Below are positions 14,010 to 27,710 of a stretch of DNA of 64,000 bases, one piece after another. This DNA is from Deinococcus terrestris (GTDB taxonomy: Bacteria > Deinococcota > Deinococci > Deinococcales > Deinococcaceae), in contig NZ_WBSL01000001.1 in the NCBI RefSeq assembly GCF_009377345.1, positions 867,001-931,000 on the forward strand, given 5' to 3'. How positions within the stretch are numbered: position 1 is the stretch's first letter; every line of letters starts with the position of its first letter. A program made the translations under genes and the position numbers. A model generated the notes under the pieces. That model was not told where the DNA came from and did no database searches. It was given only the letters and a program-made list of their open reading frames with translations.

Positions 14010-14024
14010 TGGATACAATATCCA
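14010..14024. promoter_or_regulatory. Palindromic operator overlapping the -10 box of the proline operon
   Basis: TGGATACAATATCCA is a perfect 6-bp inverted repeat around CAA. It contains the -10 box TACAAT (14014-14019) and ends 1 nt before the GntR gene's GTG at 14026. A repressor bound here would block a leaderless promoter. Autoregulation by the adjacent GntR protein is the likely meaning. Confidence 0.65.
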
Positions 14025-14025
14025 G

Positions 14026-14680
14026 GTGCCTCCCTCCTTTGAGCGCCCTACGCTGGTCCGCGACGGGGTCTATGACCACCTGCGCCGGGCGGTGCTGGAC
14101 GGCGACTTCCTGCCCGGCGAGCGGCTGGGCGAGGCCGAACTGGGCGCCCGCTTGGGCGTGAGCCGGACCCCGGTGCGTGAGGCGGTGATGCGCCTGACGC
14201 AGGAAGGGCTACTCGTCGCGGAAGCGAACAAGGGGGTGCGGGTGCGGCAGGTCAGCGCCGAGGAAGCCCGCGCCACCTACGTGGTGCGCGAGGAACTCGA
14301 CGGGCTGGCGGCGGCGCTCGCGGCAGCCAACCACACTGCTCAGGACGCCCGGCACCTGGAGGAGGCACTCGCCCGGCTCGGCGCGGCGCGGAAGGAGGAC
14401 TACCGGGTGCAGACCCGGCTGGACCTCGCCTTTCACGCGGCGGTGACGGCGGCGGCGCACAATTTTCCCCTCGCGGAGCTGGCGCGGGGCCTGGAGCAGC
14501 GCGTGGCCCTGATCAAACACCAGACCCGCACCTACAACGCCCACCCGGACACGGCGGCGGGGCACGCGGCGATTCTCGCGGCGGTGCTCGCCCGCGACGC
14601 GGAGGCGGCCAGAGATGCCGCCCGGCGCCATGTCCGCACCTTCGCCCCCCTCGTGCTGGAGAACCTCGGAGTCCACCCCC

Positions 14681-14688
<8 letters not shown>
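14026..14688 (+). CDS. GntR/FadR-family regulator of proline degradation
   Basis: The 220-residue transcription factor has an N-terminal winged helix (about 9-75, with [15 protein letters not shown]) and a C-terminal FCD ligand domain. The FCD metal-binding histidines are seen in DLAFHAAV, in AGHAAIL and in RRHVRTF. It is the first gene of the operon with proline dehydrogenase, overlapping it by 8 nt, so proline or a related metabolite is the probable effector. GTG 14026 is immediately downstream of a palindrome that includes the -10 box, which suggests autoregulation. Confidence 0.87.
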
Positions 14689-15613
<925 letters not shown>

Positions 15614-15627
15614 GGAGGGAGCGGGGC

Positions 15628-16058
15628 GTGTTGTATCCCGACGGCGGCCATGTGAACGGCTTTTACCTGGGGCAATTCCTGGGGATGCTGGGCTGGCGTT
15701 CCGGGCAGGCGGCGCACCCGCTGACCTACCTCGACCCCGACAGCGAGGTGGGGCTGGACACGCTCGCGGCGCTGCTCTTGCCGCACCTCGACGCGCTGGG
15801 GGAAGCGCAGGAGGCGGCGCTCTCGCGCACCTGGGCCTACGCCCTGACCGAATTCGACGACCGCGACCTGGGGTGGTTCCTGCTGGGCCGCCTGCCCGAG
15901 TCCCCCCGGCACCCCCGCGCCTTTCTCGCGGGCCTCGCCCGCCGCCTCTTTCCCGGTGGCCTGCCCGACCCCGGCCCCCACGCCCGGCGGCTCGACCGCC
16001 CCGGCGATTCCCTCTTCGACCTCGTGCCGCCGCCCGAGCGCGGCTTCCGGAGTGCCCC

Positions 16059-16062
<4 letters not shown>
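15628..16062 (+). CDS. Uncharacterised protein encoded between the two proline-degradation enzymes
   Basis: The 144-residue soluble protein has no signal peptide, membrane segment or known motif that I recognise. It is rich in Leu, Pro, Arg and Asp, with a mostly helical middle ([20 protein letters not shown]). AGGAGGGA lies 7 nt before GTG 15628, and its TGA overlaps the next ATG (ATGA), so it is tightly coupled into the GntR-PRODH-P5CDH operon. Roles such as chaperoning the two enzymes or channelling their intermediate are possible but only suggested by position. Confidence 0.75.
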
Positions 16063-17630
<1,568 letters not shown>

Positions 17631-17654
17631 GCTGGCCGGAAAACTCAGCCATGG

Positions 17655-17687
17655 GAGGGCGGACACCGGGATGGGTGGCCCGCCCTC
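17655..17687 (+). terminator. Hairpin after the proline operon
   Basis: GAGGGCGG and CCGCCCTC form an 8-bp stem with a 17-nt loop, 24 bp after the stop. The following bases are TCC-rich rather than a T-run, so termination is probable but not certain. Confidence 0.5.
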
Positions 17688-17978
17688 TCCTCTGTGACGT
17701 GAGGCCGGACGGACGCAGAAGCATAGACGAATGAATCACGCTTCGGGCCGAATGTGCGGCGCCACTGCGCCGTTTCCAGAGGCCCAGACCGCAAATCTGA
17801 CTGATTCTTGACTGGGTGCATTTCTGTCTAGACCGGGTGGAGGTGTGCCTCTCACTGCGCTCTAGTATTCGCCCCACATTCCATTCATCTGAGCAGGATC
17901 TTCCTCCCAGTTCCTTCTGCACCGGGGACCGGCGCGGCCGATTTCGTCTATCGCCTTCTCACTTTTCCAGAGGTTTTC
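17688..17978 (+). promoter_or_regulatory. Upstream region of the subtilase gene
   Basis: This gene-free stretch (part of 348 nt from 17631) is less GC-rich than its surroundings. It contains TTGACT at 17808-17813, a plausible -35, with TAGACC 15 nt on and a separate TAGTAT near 17864; neither pair is ideal. An AGAGG site lies 5 nt before the ATG at 17979. No open reading frame here looks real. Confidence 0.35.
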
Positions 17979-19727
17979 ATGACGCACACCCGCACCCTGC
18001 TCGCTGCCACCCTCGCCCTGACGCTCGCTGCCTGCGGCCAGCAGACCCAGGCCCCGGCGCCCGTCGCCGCGACGCCCGCCCCCACCGCCGACGAGGCCAT
18101 TGCGGGCGCGTACCTCGTGGGGTTCAGGGAGAGTGCGCTGGGTGCCCAGAGCCTGAGTGCCCAGGAGCTGGCAGCGCAGGCGCAGCTTCAGGCGCAGGCG
18201 ATCACTGCTGCGGGCGGCGTGCTGACCAGCCAGTGGTCCGAGATCAGCGCGGCGGCGGTGCGCCTGAGCCCCGAGGCGCTGCGCAAGCTGGAGGGCAACC
18301 CCCTGGTGGAGTACGTGGAACCCGACCTCAAGCGGGTCGCACTGGGTCGCCGCAGCGGAACGACCGACGCGCAGGTGGGCGGCGGCCTGAGCGCTCAGGG
18401 CCTCTCGGCGCAGGCCACGCCCCTCTATGCCCCCAGCGGCGAGTACACCTGGGGCGACAACGCGCTGCGCGTCTCGCAGATGCGGGCGAGTGGCTACACC
18501 GGGGCGGGCGTGGCCGTGTGCATCGGGGACACCGGCATTGACGGCAACCACCCCGAGTTCGCCCGCAAGCTCAAGGGCTTCCGGAACTTCACCGGCGAGG
18601 CGGGCCGGGGCGACGCCTACCTCCTGAACGACGTCAACGGGCACGGCACGCACGTTGCCGGAACGGTGTTCGCCCAGTACGGCGCCGGAACGGGTGCGGC
18701 CGGGCAGCAAGGCGGTATGGACGCGAACGGCGTGGTCGGCGTGGCGACGGGCGTGAACCTGTACATGGCCCGTGTGCTGGGGGACGACGGCTCGGGCAGC
18801 TCCAGCGGGATCATCAACGGGGTGAACTGGTGCGCGGCGCAGCTCAAGTCGCAGGGCGGCACCGAGGCCAAGGTCGTGATCAGCCTGTCGCTGGGCGGGG
18901 GCCGCGCCAGCCAGACCGAGCAGCGGGCCTACACCAGCGTCCACAACAAGGGAGCCCTGATCATCGCCGCGACCGGCAACGACGGCGCCGCCGTGTCCTA
19001 CCCCGCCGCCTACACCAACGTGGTCGGCGTGGGGGCCATCGACAGTGCGGAAGCCAAGGCCGACTTCTCCAACTTCGGCACCCAGGTTGATCTGGTCGGC
19101 CCCGGTGTGGGCGTACTCAGCTCGGTGCCGTTGGGCCACGGGACCAGGGCGAGCGCCTCGGGCGGCGGGGTGACCTTTACCGACGTGCAGGCGGCCGACC
19201 TCAGCGCCAAGGCCACCTTCACGGGCACGGTCGTGGCGGCAGGCGGCACCAACGAGCTGTGCGGCGTCGGCACGCGCAACGCGGCCCTGAGCGGCAACAT
19301 CGCCCTGATCGCCCGTGGCACCTGCTCCTTCGAGGAAAAGGTCGCCAACGCGGTCGCCAGCGGCGCAAAGGCCGTCATGCTCTACAACAACGCCGCCGGG
19401 CCGCTGGGCATGAGCCTGACCAACAGCCCCAGCGTGCCCGTCGTGGGGATCACCCAGGCCGACGGCCAGGGCCTGCTCGCCAAGCTGCCCACCTCCGGCA
19501 CGGTCAGCGTGACGGGCGCGGACTACGAGTACTTCAACGGCACCTCCATGGCGACCCCGCACGTCAGCGCCGCCGCCGCCGCCGTGTGGGCCGCCAAGCC
19601 CACGCTGACCAACGCGCAGCTCCTGAGCCTGCTGACCTCCACCGCCAAGGACCTGGGCACGGCGGGCAAGGACAACAACTTCGGCCACGGGCTGGTCAAC
19701 CCGCTGAGGGCGATCACGGGGCAGTAA
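17979..19727 (+). CDS. Lipoprotein subtilisin-like serine protease (S8) with PA domain
   Basis: The 582-residue exported protease has a lipoprotein signal peptide with lipobox LTLAAC (Cys19). An inhibitor-I9-like propeptide (about 45-120) follows, then the S8 catalytic domain. The triad is Asp184 in CIGDTGID, His222 in GHGTHVAG, and Ser in GTSMATPH near 522; the oxyanion Asn is in AATGND. A protease-associated domain, with [20 protein letters not shown], is inserted between Asn and Ser (about 390-500). It probably degrades extracellular protein while tethered to the cell envelope. Normal codon use; flanked by a terminator. Confidence 0.93.
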   Translation: MTHTRTLLAATLALTLAACGQQTQAPAPVAATPAPTADEAIAGAYLVGFRESALGAQSLSAQELAAQAQLQAQAITAAGGVLTSQWSEISAAAVRLSPEALRKLEGNPLVEYVEPDLKRVALGRRSGTTDAQVGGGLSAQGLSAQATPLYAPSGEYTWGDNALRVSQMRASGYTGAGVAVCIGDTGIDGNHPEFARKLKGFRNFTGEAGRGDAYLLNDVNGHGTHVAGTVFAQYGAGTGAAGQQGGMDANGVVGVATGVNLYMARVLGDDGSGSSSGIINGVNWCAAQLKSQGGTEAKVVISLSLGGGRASQTEQRAYTSVHNKGALIIAATGNDGAAVSYPAAYTNVVGVGAIDSAEAKADFSNFGTQVDLVGPGVGVLSSVPLGHGTRASASGGGVTFTDVQAADLSAKATFTGTVVAAGGTNELCGVGTRNAALSGNIALIARGTCSFEEKVANAVASGAKAVMLYNNAAGPLGMSLTNSPSVPVVGITQADGQGLLAKLPTSGTVSVTGADYEYFNGTSMATPHVSAAAAAVWAAKPTLTNAQLLSLLTSTAKDLGTAGKDNNFGHGLVNPLRAITGQ

Positions 19728-19742
19728 ACCAGACCTTCCAGG

Positions 19743-19771
19743 GGGCCGCCCTCCATATTGGAGAGCGGCCC
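19743..19771. terminator. Long hairpin terminator between convergent genes
   Basis: Outer stem GGGCCGC/GCGGCCC and inner stem CTCC/GGAG stack with single unpaired bases around a 5-nt loop. TTCGGGTT follows. It sits between the subtilase stop and the end of the desaturase-like gene at 19807. Confidence 0.8.
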
Positions 19772-19806
19772 TTCGGGTTGACCTGCGCTGGCCCGCGCCC
19801 TGGGGA

Positions 19807-21195
19807 TCAGGTCTGCGCGATGAGCCGGTCCACGATCAAGGCTCCCCCCAGGACCGCCGGAATCCCGCCGCCGGGATGGACCCCGGTGCCGACCTGCCAC
19901 AGCCCCGGCGCCCGGCGGTAGGTCTGTGGGTGCAGGGGACCGCCGCGCCACACGGGGAGCGCCGCCCCGTAGATCGCCCCGCCCGGATGCCCACCCGCCG
20001 CGTAGTGGGCCGGAGGCAGGGCCACCACGTCCCGCGCCGAGGCGAGCAGGCCGGGCACGCCGAGCAAGTGCTCGACCCGCCCCACCTGACCGCGCACCCA
20101 GGGATGATCGGGGCCGAGGTCACGCCCGGTCGCCGGGGCCGTGAGCAGCACGGCGAGGCGGGGACCGTCCGCGTGGACGAGGGCCAGTGTGTCGGGTGGC
20201 AGCGCCCCAGCCCTGACCGCGGCCCGGAACACTCCGAAGTCGGCGGGGGGCAGGACCGAGGTCGCGGGCAACCCCGACTCCCCCGGCAGCGCGGCGTAGA
20301 GGGCCACCCCGCTCACGGTGCGGCGGTGGGCGGGGGAACGGACGGGGCGGCCTAGCAATCCGGCCAGCCGGGCCGGGTCTAGGGCGCTCACCAGGAGGTC
20401 GTGGCGCCGCTCCTCCCCGCCGCGCAGGGAGAGGCTGCCGCGCCCGGCGCCGACCCGCACCACCTCGGCCCCCTCCAGCACCCGCACGCCCCGCGCCCGG
20501 CCAAGGGCCAGGAGGGTGTCCAGCAGGGCACCCATGCCGGACGCGGGCCGGGCCACGTCCCCCGCAGCGAGCGCAGGAATCAGCGCGTAGAGGGAGGGCG
20601 CGTCCTGCGGCGCGAGGCCCGCGTTGAGCGCATGCGTCCCCACCGCGTGCGCCAGCGCCGGGGGCAGCCGCCGGGAGTGCACCCAGGCTGAAGCGGTGAG
20701 GTGCCCCCCGGTCGCCCGGAAGAGGGCCGCACTCGCCCGCCGAAAGATGGGGTCGGTCAGGTGGGGCGGGGTTGTGAGGAGGGTGGTCAGGTGAGGCGCG
20801 AGGGGCTGGGCGGCGGCACGGTACGCCTCCCAGGCTGGGTGGAGCGGGTGCCCCGGCGGCACGGGCATCGGCACCGCCCCGAACGGCGTGTGGTGCAGGC
20901 CCAGGCCCCCCGGCAGCGGGCGCAGGTCGAGGGAGTCCCCCTCCTCCCCCAGCCGCGCGAGGAAGGCCCGCCACACGTCCGGGAAGGTAAAGAGGCTCGG
21001 CCCGGTGTCGAAGTCCAGCCCGCCCACCGTCACCCGCCGCAGCTTGCCCCCCGCCCGGTCCCGCTCGTACACGGTGACCGCGTGGCCCCGGTGCCCCAGC
21101 AACGCCGCGAGCGCAATTCCCGCGAGGCCGCCCCCGAGAATGCCCACCGACCGGGGGGCTGACGGCTGAGGGCTGAGGGCTGAGCGCTGCCTCAC
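19807..21195 (-). CDS. Phytoene-desaturase-like FAD oxidoreductase (possible carotenoid CrtD)
   Basis: The 462-residue protein of the CrtI/CrtD family opens with the FAD-binding motif [21 protein letters not shown]. It has the conserved GGKLR and [12 protein letters not shown] blocks and ends with the family C-terminal block [20 protein letters not shown]. Such enzymes introduce double bases into carotenoid backbones; a 3',4'-desaturase in deinoxanthin synthesis is a good candidate. GTG 21195 overlaps the UbiA stop (GTGA), but an internal GTG at 21147 is also possible. A heptamer repeat lies between the two starts. The CarH-like regulator is nearby. Confidence 0.82.
   Translation of the reverse strand: MRQRSALSPQPSAPRSVGILGGGLAGIALAALLGHRGHAVTVYERDRAGGKLRRVTVGGLDFDTGPSLFTFPDVWRAFLARLGEEGDSLDLRPLPGGLGLHHTPFGAVPMPVPPGHPLHPAWEAYRAAAQPLAPHLTTLLTTPPHLTDPIFRRASAALFRATGGHLTASAWVHSRRLPPALAHAVGTHALNAGLAPQDAPSLYALIPALAAGDVARPASGMGALLDTLLALGRARGVRVLEGAEVVRVGAGRGSLSLRGGEERRHDLLVSALDPARLAGLLGRPVRSPAHRRTVSGVALYAALPGESGLPATSVLPPADFGVFRAAVRAGALPPDTLALVHADGPRLAVLLTAPATGRDLGPDHPWVRGQVGRVEHLLGVPGLLASARDVVALPPAHYAAGGHPGGAIYGAALPVWRGGPLHPQTYRRAPGLWQVGTGVHPGGGIPAVLGGALIVDRLIAQT
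21157..21191. repeat. Heptamer tandem repeat in the 5' end of the desaturase-like gene
   Basis: On the plus strand four units GGCTGAC, GGCTGAG, GGCTGAG, GGCTGAG and a degenerate CGCTGCC lie head to tail. The unit length is not a multiple of three, so unit gain or loss would shift the frame relative to GTG 21195 but not relative to GTG 21147. Confidence 0.7.
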
Positions 21196-22070
21196 GGCCA
21201 CAGCCCCCGCGCCAGCAGGTACACCAGCGGCACTCCCGCCACCGTCCCCACGGCCCAGGGCGAGAGGATGCTCAGGGGATAGAGCCGCGCGGCCCGCTCG
21301 GGCGTGGGCTGACGCCACAGGGCGAGGGCGAGCCCGCCGCACACCCCCCACAGCGCGAGGGCGGTCAGCCGGGAGACGGGCCACAGCAGCGCCCCCGCCA
21401 CACCGAACCACGCCAGGGCGTAGAGGGCCGTCCCGCGCACCCCCAGCGTGGTCGCCACGGTCCTCACCCCGGCGGCGCGGTCGGCGGGCACGTCCTGCGC
21501 GGCGTCGAAGGCGTGTTTGCCCACCGCGTAGGCCATCAGCGCGGCGAGGGGCAGCGCGGGCACGGGTTCCCCCAGGGCCAGCGCCGGGAGGGCCAGGGGC
21601 AGCGCGTAGGCCACGTTGCTCAGGCCGTCGAGCAGGGGCCGGGCCTTGAGGCGCACGGGTGGCACGCTGTACGCCGCGAACAGGCCAGCCGAGAGCAGCA
21701 GCACCAGCAGGGCGGCGGGCGGCAGCAGGAGGGCCAACAGCCCTAGAAACGGCAGGTTCAGCAGCCACACGGCCCGCAGCAGCGGCCTGCCCTCTCCTGG
21801 CCCCAGCCGCGCTCCCTGCCAGCCTCCCTTGCGCCCGGAAGCGGCGTCCTCCTCGCGGTCGGCGAGGTCATTCAGGCCGTAGATCAGCAGGTTAAAGGGC
21901 AGGGTCAGGTAGATCAGCAGCGCGAGCAGCCCCGGCTCGGGGGTCCACAGCCGCCCGGTCAGCCACATGCCGACCACCAGCGGCCCCACCGTATTCACCC
22001 ACAGGGCGGGGCGCGATACGGTGAGCAGGCGGCGCAGGGGCAGGTGGGCGGGCAGGTACAGGGAGCGCAT
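21192..22070 (-). CDS. UbiA-family prenyltransferase
   Basis: The 292-residue polytopic membrane enzyme has about eight hydrophobic segments and the two Asp-rich motifs of the family: NDLADREED near residue 80 (first N/DxxxD motif) and the second in DAAQDVPAD near 190. UbiA proteins transfer prenyl chains to quinones, haem, chlorophyll or carotenoids. Beside a carotenoid desaturase it could be a carotenoid prenyltransferase such as a lycopene elongase, but that is inference. The exact start is uncertain: ATG 22070 begins the conserved region, and in-frame starts at 22109 and 22127 exist. Confidence 0.83.
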   Translation of the reverse strand: MRSLYLPAHLPLRRLLTVSRPALWVNTVGPLVVGMWLTGRLWTPEPGLLALLIYLTLPFNLLIYGLNDLADREEDAASGRKGGWQGARLGPGEGRPLLRAVWLLNLPFLGLLALLLPPAALLVLLLSAGLFAAYSVPPVRLKARPLLDGLSNVAYALPLALPALALGEPVPALPLAALMAYAVGKHAFDAAQDVPADRAAGVRTVATTLGVRGTALYALAWFGVAGALLWPVSRLTALALWGVCGGLALALWRQPTPERAARLYPLSILSPWAVGTVAGVPLVYLLARGLWP

Positions 22071-22125
22071 CGGGGTGGGAAAGCGGACCGGACGGGGGGG
22101 GGAGGGCACGGCCGCTTGCCCGCGC

Positions 22126-22131
22126 ATTGTA
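22126..22131 (-). promoter_or_regulatory. Putative -10 box of the UbiA-desaturase unit
   Basis: Minus-strand TACAAT about 55 nt before ATG 22070. Transcription from here would be divergent from the CarH-like gene. The surrounding CTACAATGCGCGG recurs before the mutase-subunit gene at 32538-32550. Confidence 0.45.
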
Positions 22132-22335
22132 GGGGGCGGGGGCCGGGACAGGTTGCCGCGCTCCGGCATTCTGGGGGCAAGCAGCGTTCCTTTGTGCGCC
22201 GCCTGCTGTTCGCCGCCGCCCACCGAGCACGAGAAACCTTACGGTCGAGTCGCGCCCGGCGTGGCCCAATAGAGCCTGCTGTCCCCGGCGTCCTCCCTCC
22301 GTCTCGCTGCCTTCCCTCACCTGCCCAGGAGCCTC

Positions 22336-23267
22336 ATGCCCCAAGACACCCTTCCCGACACCACCCCCCTGTACACGGCCGCCGAGGCCGAGATGCGGAC
22401 CGGGGTGCCTGCCGCCACGCTGCGGCAATGGGAGCGGCGGTACGGCATCCCGGCTCCAGCCCGGAACGCCAGCGGCTACCGGATGTATTCGCCCCTCGAC
22501 CTCGCGCAGATCGGGCAGATGCAGACCCTGCTGCAAGAGGGGGTTCCGGCCAGCCGCGCGGCGGCACTCGCCCGGCGGGAGCCTTTGGCCCCGGCTCCCG
22601 CGCCCACCCCACCGCCGACCGCCACCCCGCAAAAGCGGCTGTCGGACGAGTTGCTGGCCGCGCTGCTCGAACCCGATCTGGAACAGGCGGCGGTGGTGCT
22701 GGGCGCGGCGCACGCGCAGTTCCCGGTCGAGGAGGTGGTGCTGGCCGTCATCGCCCCCACGCTCGCAGAGATCGGAACCCTGTGGGCGCGGGGCGAGATC
22801 ACCATCGCGCACGAGCATCAGGCCAGCGCGTACCTGCGCGGACGGCTGATGGGCCTGCTGGAACTCGCGGGCCGCGCCGAGTTCGGGCCGCGGGTGCTGG
22901 CCGCCTGCGCTCCTGGCGAGCGGCACGAGATCGGCCTGCTGATTCTGGTCCTCCTGCTGCGGCGCCGGGGCGTGCAGGCCGAATATCTGGGCGCCGACCT
23001 GCCGCTCGCGGACCTCGCCGCCTACGCCCGGCACCGCCCGGCCGACGCCGTGCTGCTGGGCCTGAACGGCGAGTGGGCGCTGGGGCCGACCCAGGCACAA
23101 CTCGGCGCCCTGCGGGGCCTGAAGATTCCCGTCTTTTACGGCGGCGGGCTGCTCAATGCCCGGCCCGCTCTCGCCGCCGACCTCGGCGGGCACTACGCGG
23201 GGGCCGACGCGCAGAAGGCGGCCGACACCATCGTTGCGGCGCTGCGCCCCGGCGCACAGGAGGAGTC

Positions 23268-23271
<4 letters not shown>
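22336..23271 (+). CDS. CarH/LitR-like MerR regulator with B12-binding photosensory domain
   Basis: The 311-residue transcription factor has a MerR DNA-binding domain (about 12-80, with [20 protein letters not shown]). A Pro-rich linker, a four-helix domain and a cobalamin-binding Rossmann domain follow. It carries the CarH signature W-x9-E-H (W150, E160, H161) and the E-x-H-x-x-G lower-ligand motif (H197). CarH proteins bind adenosylcobalamin in the dark, repress carotenoid genes as tetramers, and fall apart in light. The residue after W150 is Ala, where T. thermophilus CarH has His132, the light-state ligand. AGGAG lies 4 nt before ATG; the stop overlaps the next gene. Confidence 0.88.
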
Positions 23272-24143
<872 letters not shown>

Positions 24144-24163
24144 GGGACCGAAGAAGACAAAAG

Positions 24164-24183
24164 CCCTCTCCGAGCGGAGAGGG
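24164..24183. terminator. Bidirectional hairpin terminator
   Basis: CCCTCTCC and GGAGAGGG form an 8-bp stem with a 4-nt loop between two convergent genes. On the minus strand it is followed by GGGCTTTTGTC, on the plus strand by GTCTTGT. Confidence 0.72.
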
Positions 24184-24203
24184 GTCTTGTCCGCCCGCCG
24201 CCC

Positions 24204-24764
24204 TCAAACGCTCCTGGGCAGCTCCTGCAAATACGTCAGCGGCAGCGTGCTGTCGCCCTGCTTGAAGGCGGCGAGGTAACCGACAAGCGTGCCGCCCGAG
24301 CGCTCCACGAAGCGGCCCAGGGCCTGCGCGGTGCCGCCCGAGGCAATCACGTCCTGCACGACGAGTACCCGCTTGCCGCGCAGCCGCTCGGCGTGGGGGC
24401 CGTCGAGCCACAGCGTTTCAGCCACGCCCATCGTCATGCTGGGCACGTCCTGAATCAGGGGGGACTGCATGTAGGTGCGGCGCTTCTTGCGGGCCACCAC
24501 GTAGGGCACCCCCGCCCGGTCGCTGATCTCGTGGGCGAGGGGCAGCGCGTTGGTGACCACCGTGAGCAGCACCTCGGTGCCCTCCGGGATCAGGGGCAGC
24601 ATCGCCTCGGCGGCGGCGTTGGTGAACTCGCTGTCGCCCAGAAACTCGACGAGCGGCACCCGCCCCACGCTGCCCACCCGCACGGTGGGAAGGTCGCGGG
24701 TGACGTTCCCGACGGTGACGCGCAGGCCAGTCTGTTCGGTGCCGGTCGGTTGGGAAAGGGTCAT
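24204..24764 (-). CDS. Adenine phosphoribosyltransferase-like protein (paralogue 1)
   Basis: The 186-residue type I phosphoribosyltransferase-fold protein has a PRPP loop [14 protein letters not shown] near 130. Normal APRTs have two acidic residues before this loop (such as VVDD); here the first is Gln, so catalysis may be changed. It shares the opening VGNVxRxLP and overall plan with the gene at 25359-25889, so the two are paralogues. A TAGGGT box lies 6 nt upstream, and it also lies 4 nt after a GNAT gene in the same direction. Purine salvage or a regulatory PRPP sensor are both possible. Confidence 0.75.
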   Translation of the reverse strand: MTLSQPTGTEQTGLRVTVGNVTRDLPTVRVGSVGRVPLVEFLGDSEFTNAAAEAMLPLIPEGTEVLLTVVTNALPLAHEISDRAGVPYVVARKKRRTYMQSPLIQDVPSMTMGVAETLWLDGPHAERLRGKRVLVVQDVIASGGTAQALGRFVERSGGTLVGYLAAFKQGDSTLPLTYLQELPRSV

Positions 24765-24768
24765 GGTC

Positions 24769-25344
24769 CTACCCTAGCGGAAGAGGGGAAGGCGGCACCT
24801 CCAACGGACGCAGGAAGGTGAATTCGTCGCTCACGGTCCCCCGGATCACGTCGGCCCCCGGCGTGAAGCCGCCGCGGACAAAGCCCAGCCGCTCCAGCAG
24901 CCGGATGGAGGCGGCATTGCGGGAATCGACCTGGGCCAGCGCCTCCCGCACCCCCCAGCCTCCCGCCAGAAAATCGAGCAGGGCGGTCATGGCTTCGGCC
25001 GCGTAGCCCTGTCCCCACGCGGACGGAGCGAACAGGTAGGCCACGTCCGCCTCAGCCAGAGTGGGGCGGACGGTCGCCTGCACTGTTCCCAGGGCCGATC
25101 CGCCTGGCCGCGCGAACACCACCCAGTTCAGCCAAGCCTCGGTCCCATCAGGTGAGGCCCGCGTCTCCAACCGGGCGAACCGTTCGCACAGGTCGCGTTC
25201 CTGCGGCGGCGAGGACGGCAGGAAGGTGTAGACGCGCGGGTCGGCCAACGCGGCGGCCATCCCGGCGGCATGTTCGGTCCGCTGGGGGTCCAGCGTCAAC
25301 CGCGCCGTGAGGAGGCGGGGGTTGGGGTCCTGGGGTGCCCGCAC
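24769..25344 (-). CDS. GNAT acetyltransferase (RimJ/RimL type)
   Basis: The 191-residue protein opens with [17 protein letters not shown], the RimJ/RimL-like N-terminus, and has the acetyl-CoA loop [19 protein letters not shown] near 105-125. The C-terminal block [19 protein letters not shown] is typical of enzymes that acetylate protein N-termini or small amines. The acceptor is unknown. GTG 25344 lies 14 bp after the second APRT-like gene, with no good ribosome site. A short direct repeat (ACTCAGGAA twice) sits in this gap. Confidence 0.85.
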   Translation of the reverse strand: MRAPQDPNPRLLTARLTLDPQRTEHAAGMAAALADPRVYTFLPSSPPQERDLCERFARLETRASPDGTEAWLNWVVFARPGGSALGTVQATVRPTLAEADVAYLFAPSAWGQGYAAEAMTALLDFLAGGWGVREALAQVDSRNAASIRLLERLGFVRGGFTPGADVIRGTVSDEFTFLRPLEVPPSPLPLG

Positions 25345-25358
25345 TCAGGAAGCCCGAC

Positions 25359-25885
<527 letters not shown>

Positions 25886-25889
<4 letters not shown>

Positions 25890-26745
25890 GCGCCCGAGTG
25901 TAGCGCCCGCTGTCCCGCCTGCCCCAGCGAGACGACTTCCTCCACCCCGCGAGGCCCCAGCCGGGCCAGGAACCCCGCCTCCGGGCGGTAGGCCATCGCG
26001 CTGTCGAGGGCCACGCAGCGCCCGCCCCGGTAGGTCAGCGGCTCACCGGGACCGGGCGGCCACCCTCCCCCGCCCCCCAGCAGCGGCACCGGGGTGTGCC
26101 CGTGCGCCAGCCGCCGCCCCCCGAAGGTGCCCAGCAGCGCTTCCACGGCCGCCTCGCCGCCCGGCTCCGCGAAGGCGTAGCGGGCCGCGAAGTCGCTGGC
26201 AAAACGTGCCCAGACGTAGGGGTCGTCCCCCTGAAGGCGGCGGCGCACGGCGGCATTGACGGCCTCCACACTTCCCCCCAGTTCCAGATACAGGGTGCTG
26301 TCGGCGTGCAGCAACAGCCAGCGCCCGGCGCGGGCCAGGGCCGGACGCGCCGCGAGCCACGCGAGGTCGTCTTCCGTGAGCTGCCGCAGGTCGCCTGGCT
26401 GGCCGCCGTTCTCCAGCCAGTACTCGCGCAGGCCGTGGGGGTCGCGGCGGCCCGGAGCGAAGCGCTGGGCGCCCAGCAGCATGACCTCGTGGTTGCCCAG
26501 CAGCGCGGTCACCCGCCCGCCCGCGAGCGGGGCCTGCGCCTCCAGCGCCCGCACCAGCCGCACCACCCCGGCTCCGTCCGGCCCCCGGTCTAGGTAATCG
26601 CCCAGGAAGACGAGGTGGGCCGCGCCGCCTGTCCAGCCGCTGTCCTCCCCGATCAGGCCCGCGCCGCGCAGCAAGGTACGCAGCTTGCTCGGCACCCCAT
26701 GCACGTCGCCCACCACCCACAGGGAGGGCGAGGAGGCCGCCGGGG

Positions 26746-26749
<4 letters not shown>
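25886..26749 (-). CDS. Metallophosphoesterase of the Ser/Thr phosphatase (PPP) fold
   Basis: The 287-residue protein carries the metal and catalytic motifs of PPP-type phosphatases: GDVHG near 14, GDYLDRG near 50, GNHE near 85, a His in LLLHAD near 147, and HGHTP near 218. It could dephosphorylate proteins or diadenosine polyphosphates. The ATG overlaps the hspR stop (ATGA), so it is co-transcribed with the heat-shock repressor, and it ends overlapping an APRT-like gene. A link to stress signalling is inferred from this position. Confidence 0.88.
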
Positions 26750-27507
<758 letters not shown>

Positions 27508-27513
27508 ATGGAG

Positions 27514-27534
27514 CTTGAGTATACCGGAGGCAAG
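27514..27534. promoter_or_regulatory. HAIR-like operator at the hspR promoter
   Basis: CTTGAGT, 7 nt, AGGCAAG; the consensus is CTTGAGT-N7-ACTCAAG, so one half is perfect and the other matches 5 of 7. The minus-strand TATACT (27518-27523), a likely -10 for hspR, lies inside it. This is the layout expected for autorepression. Confidence 0.75.
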
Positions 27535-27698
27535 GTTTTTGAAGGTGGCGAAAGGTGGGATAGGTGAACTTGTGCGGGCTGGGGGCCTCGCGGGAGTCAG
27601 GTGGCCGCTTTCGACGTCTGCGGGAACGGGCCGAACAGTTCCCCCGCGGCGCGGACCGGAAGCTTTCCCGTCCCCCTCCCCGCCCCGCTGCCCCCCGC

Positions 27699-27704
27699 TA
27701 TCAT
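27699..27704 (+). promoter_or_regulatory. Putative -10 box, leaderless M20 peptidase
   Basis: TATCAT, then 6 nt, then ATG 27711. Confidence 0.5.
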
Positions 27705-27710
27705 CCCCGC

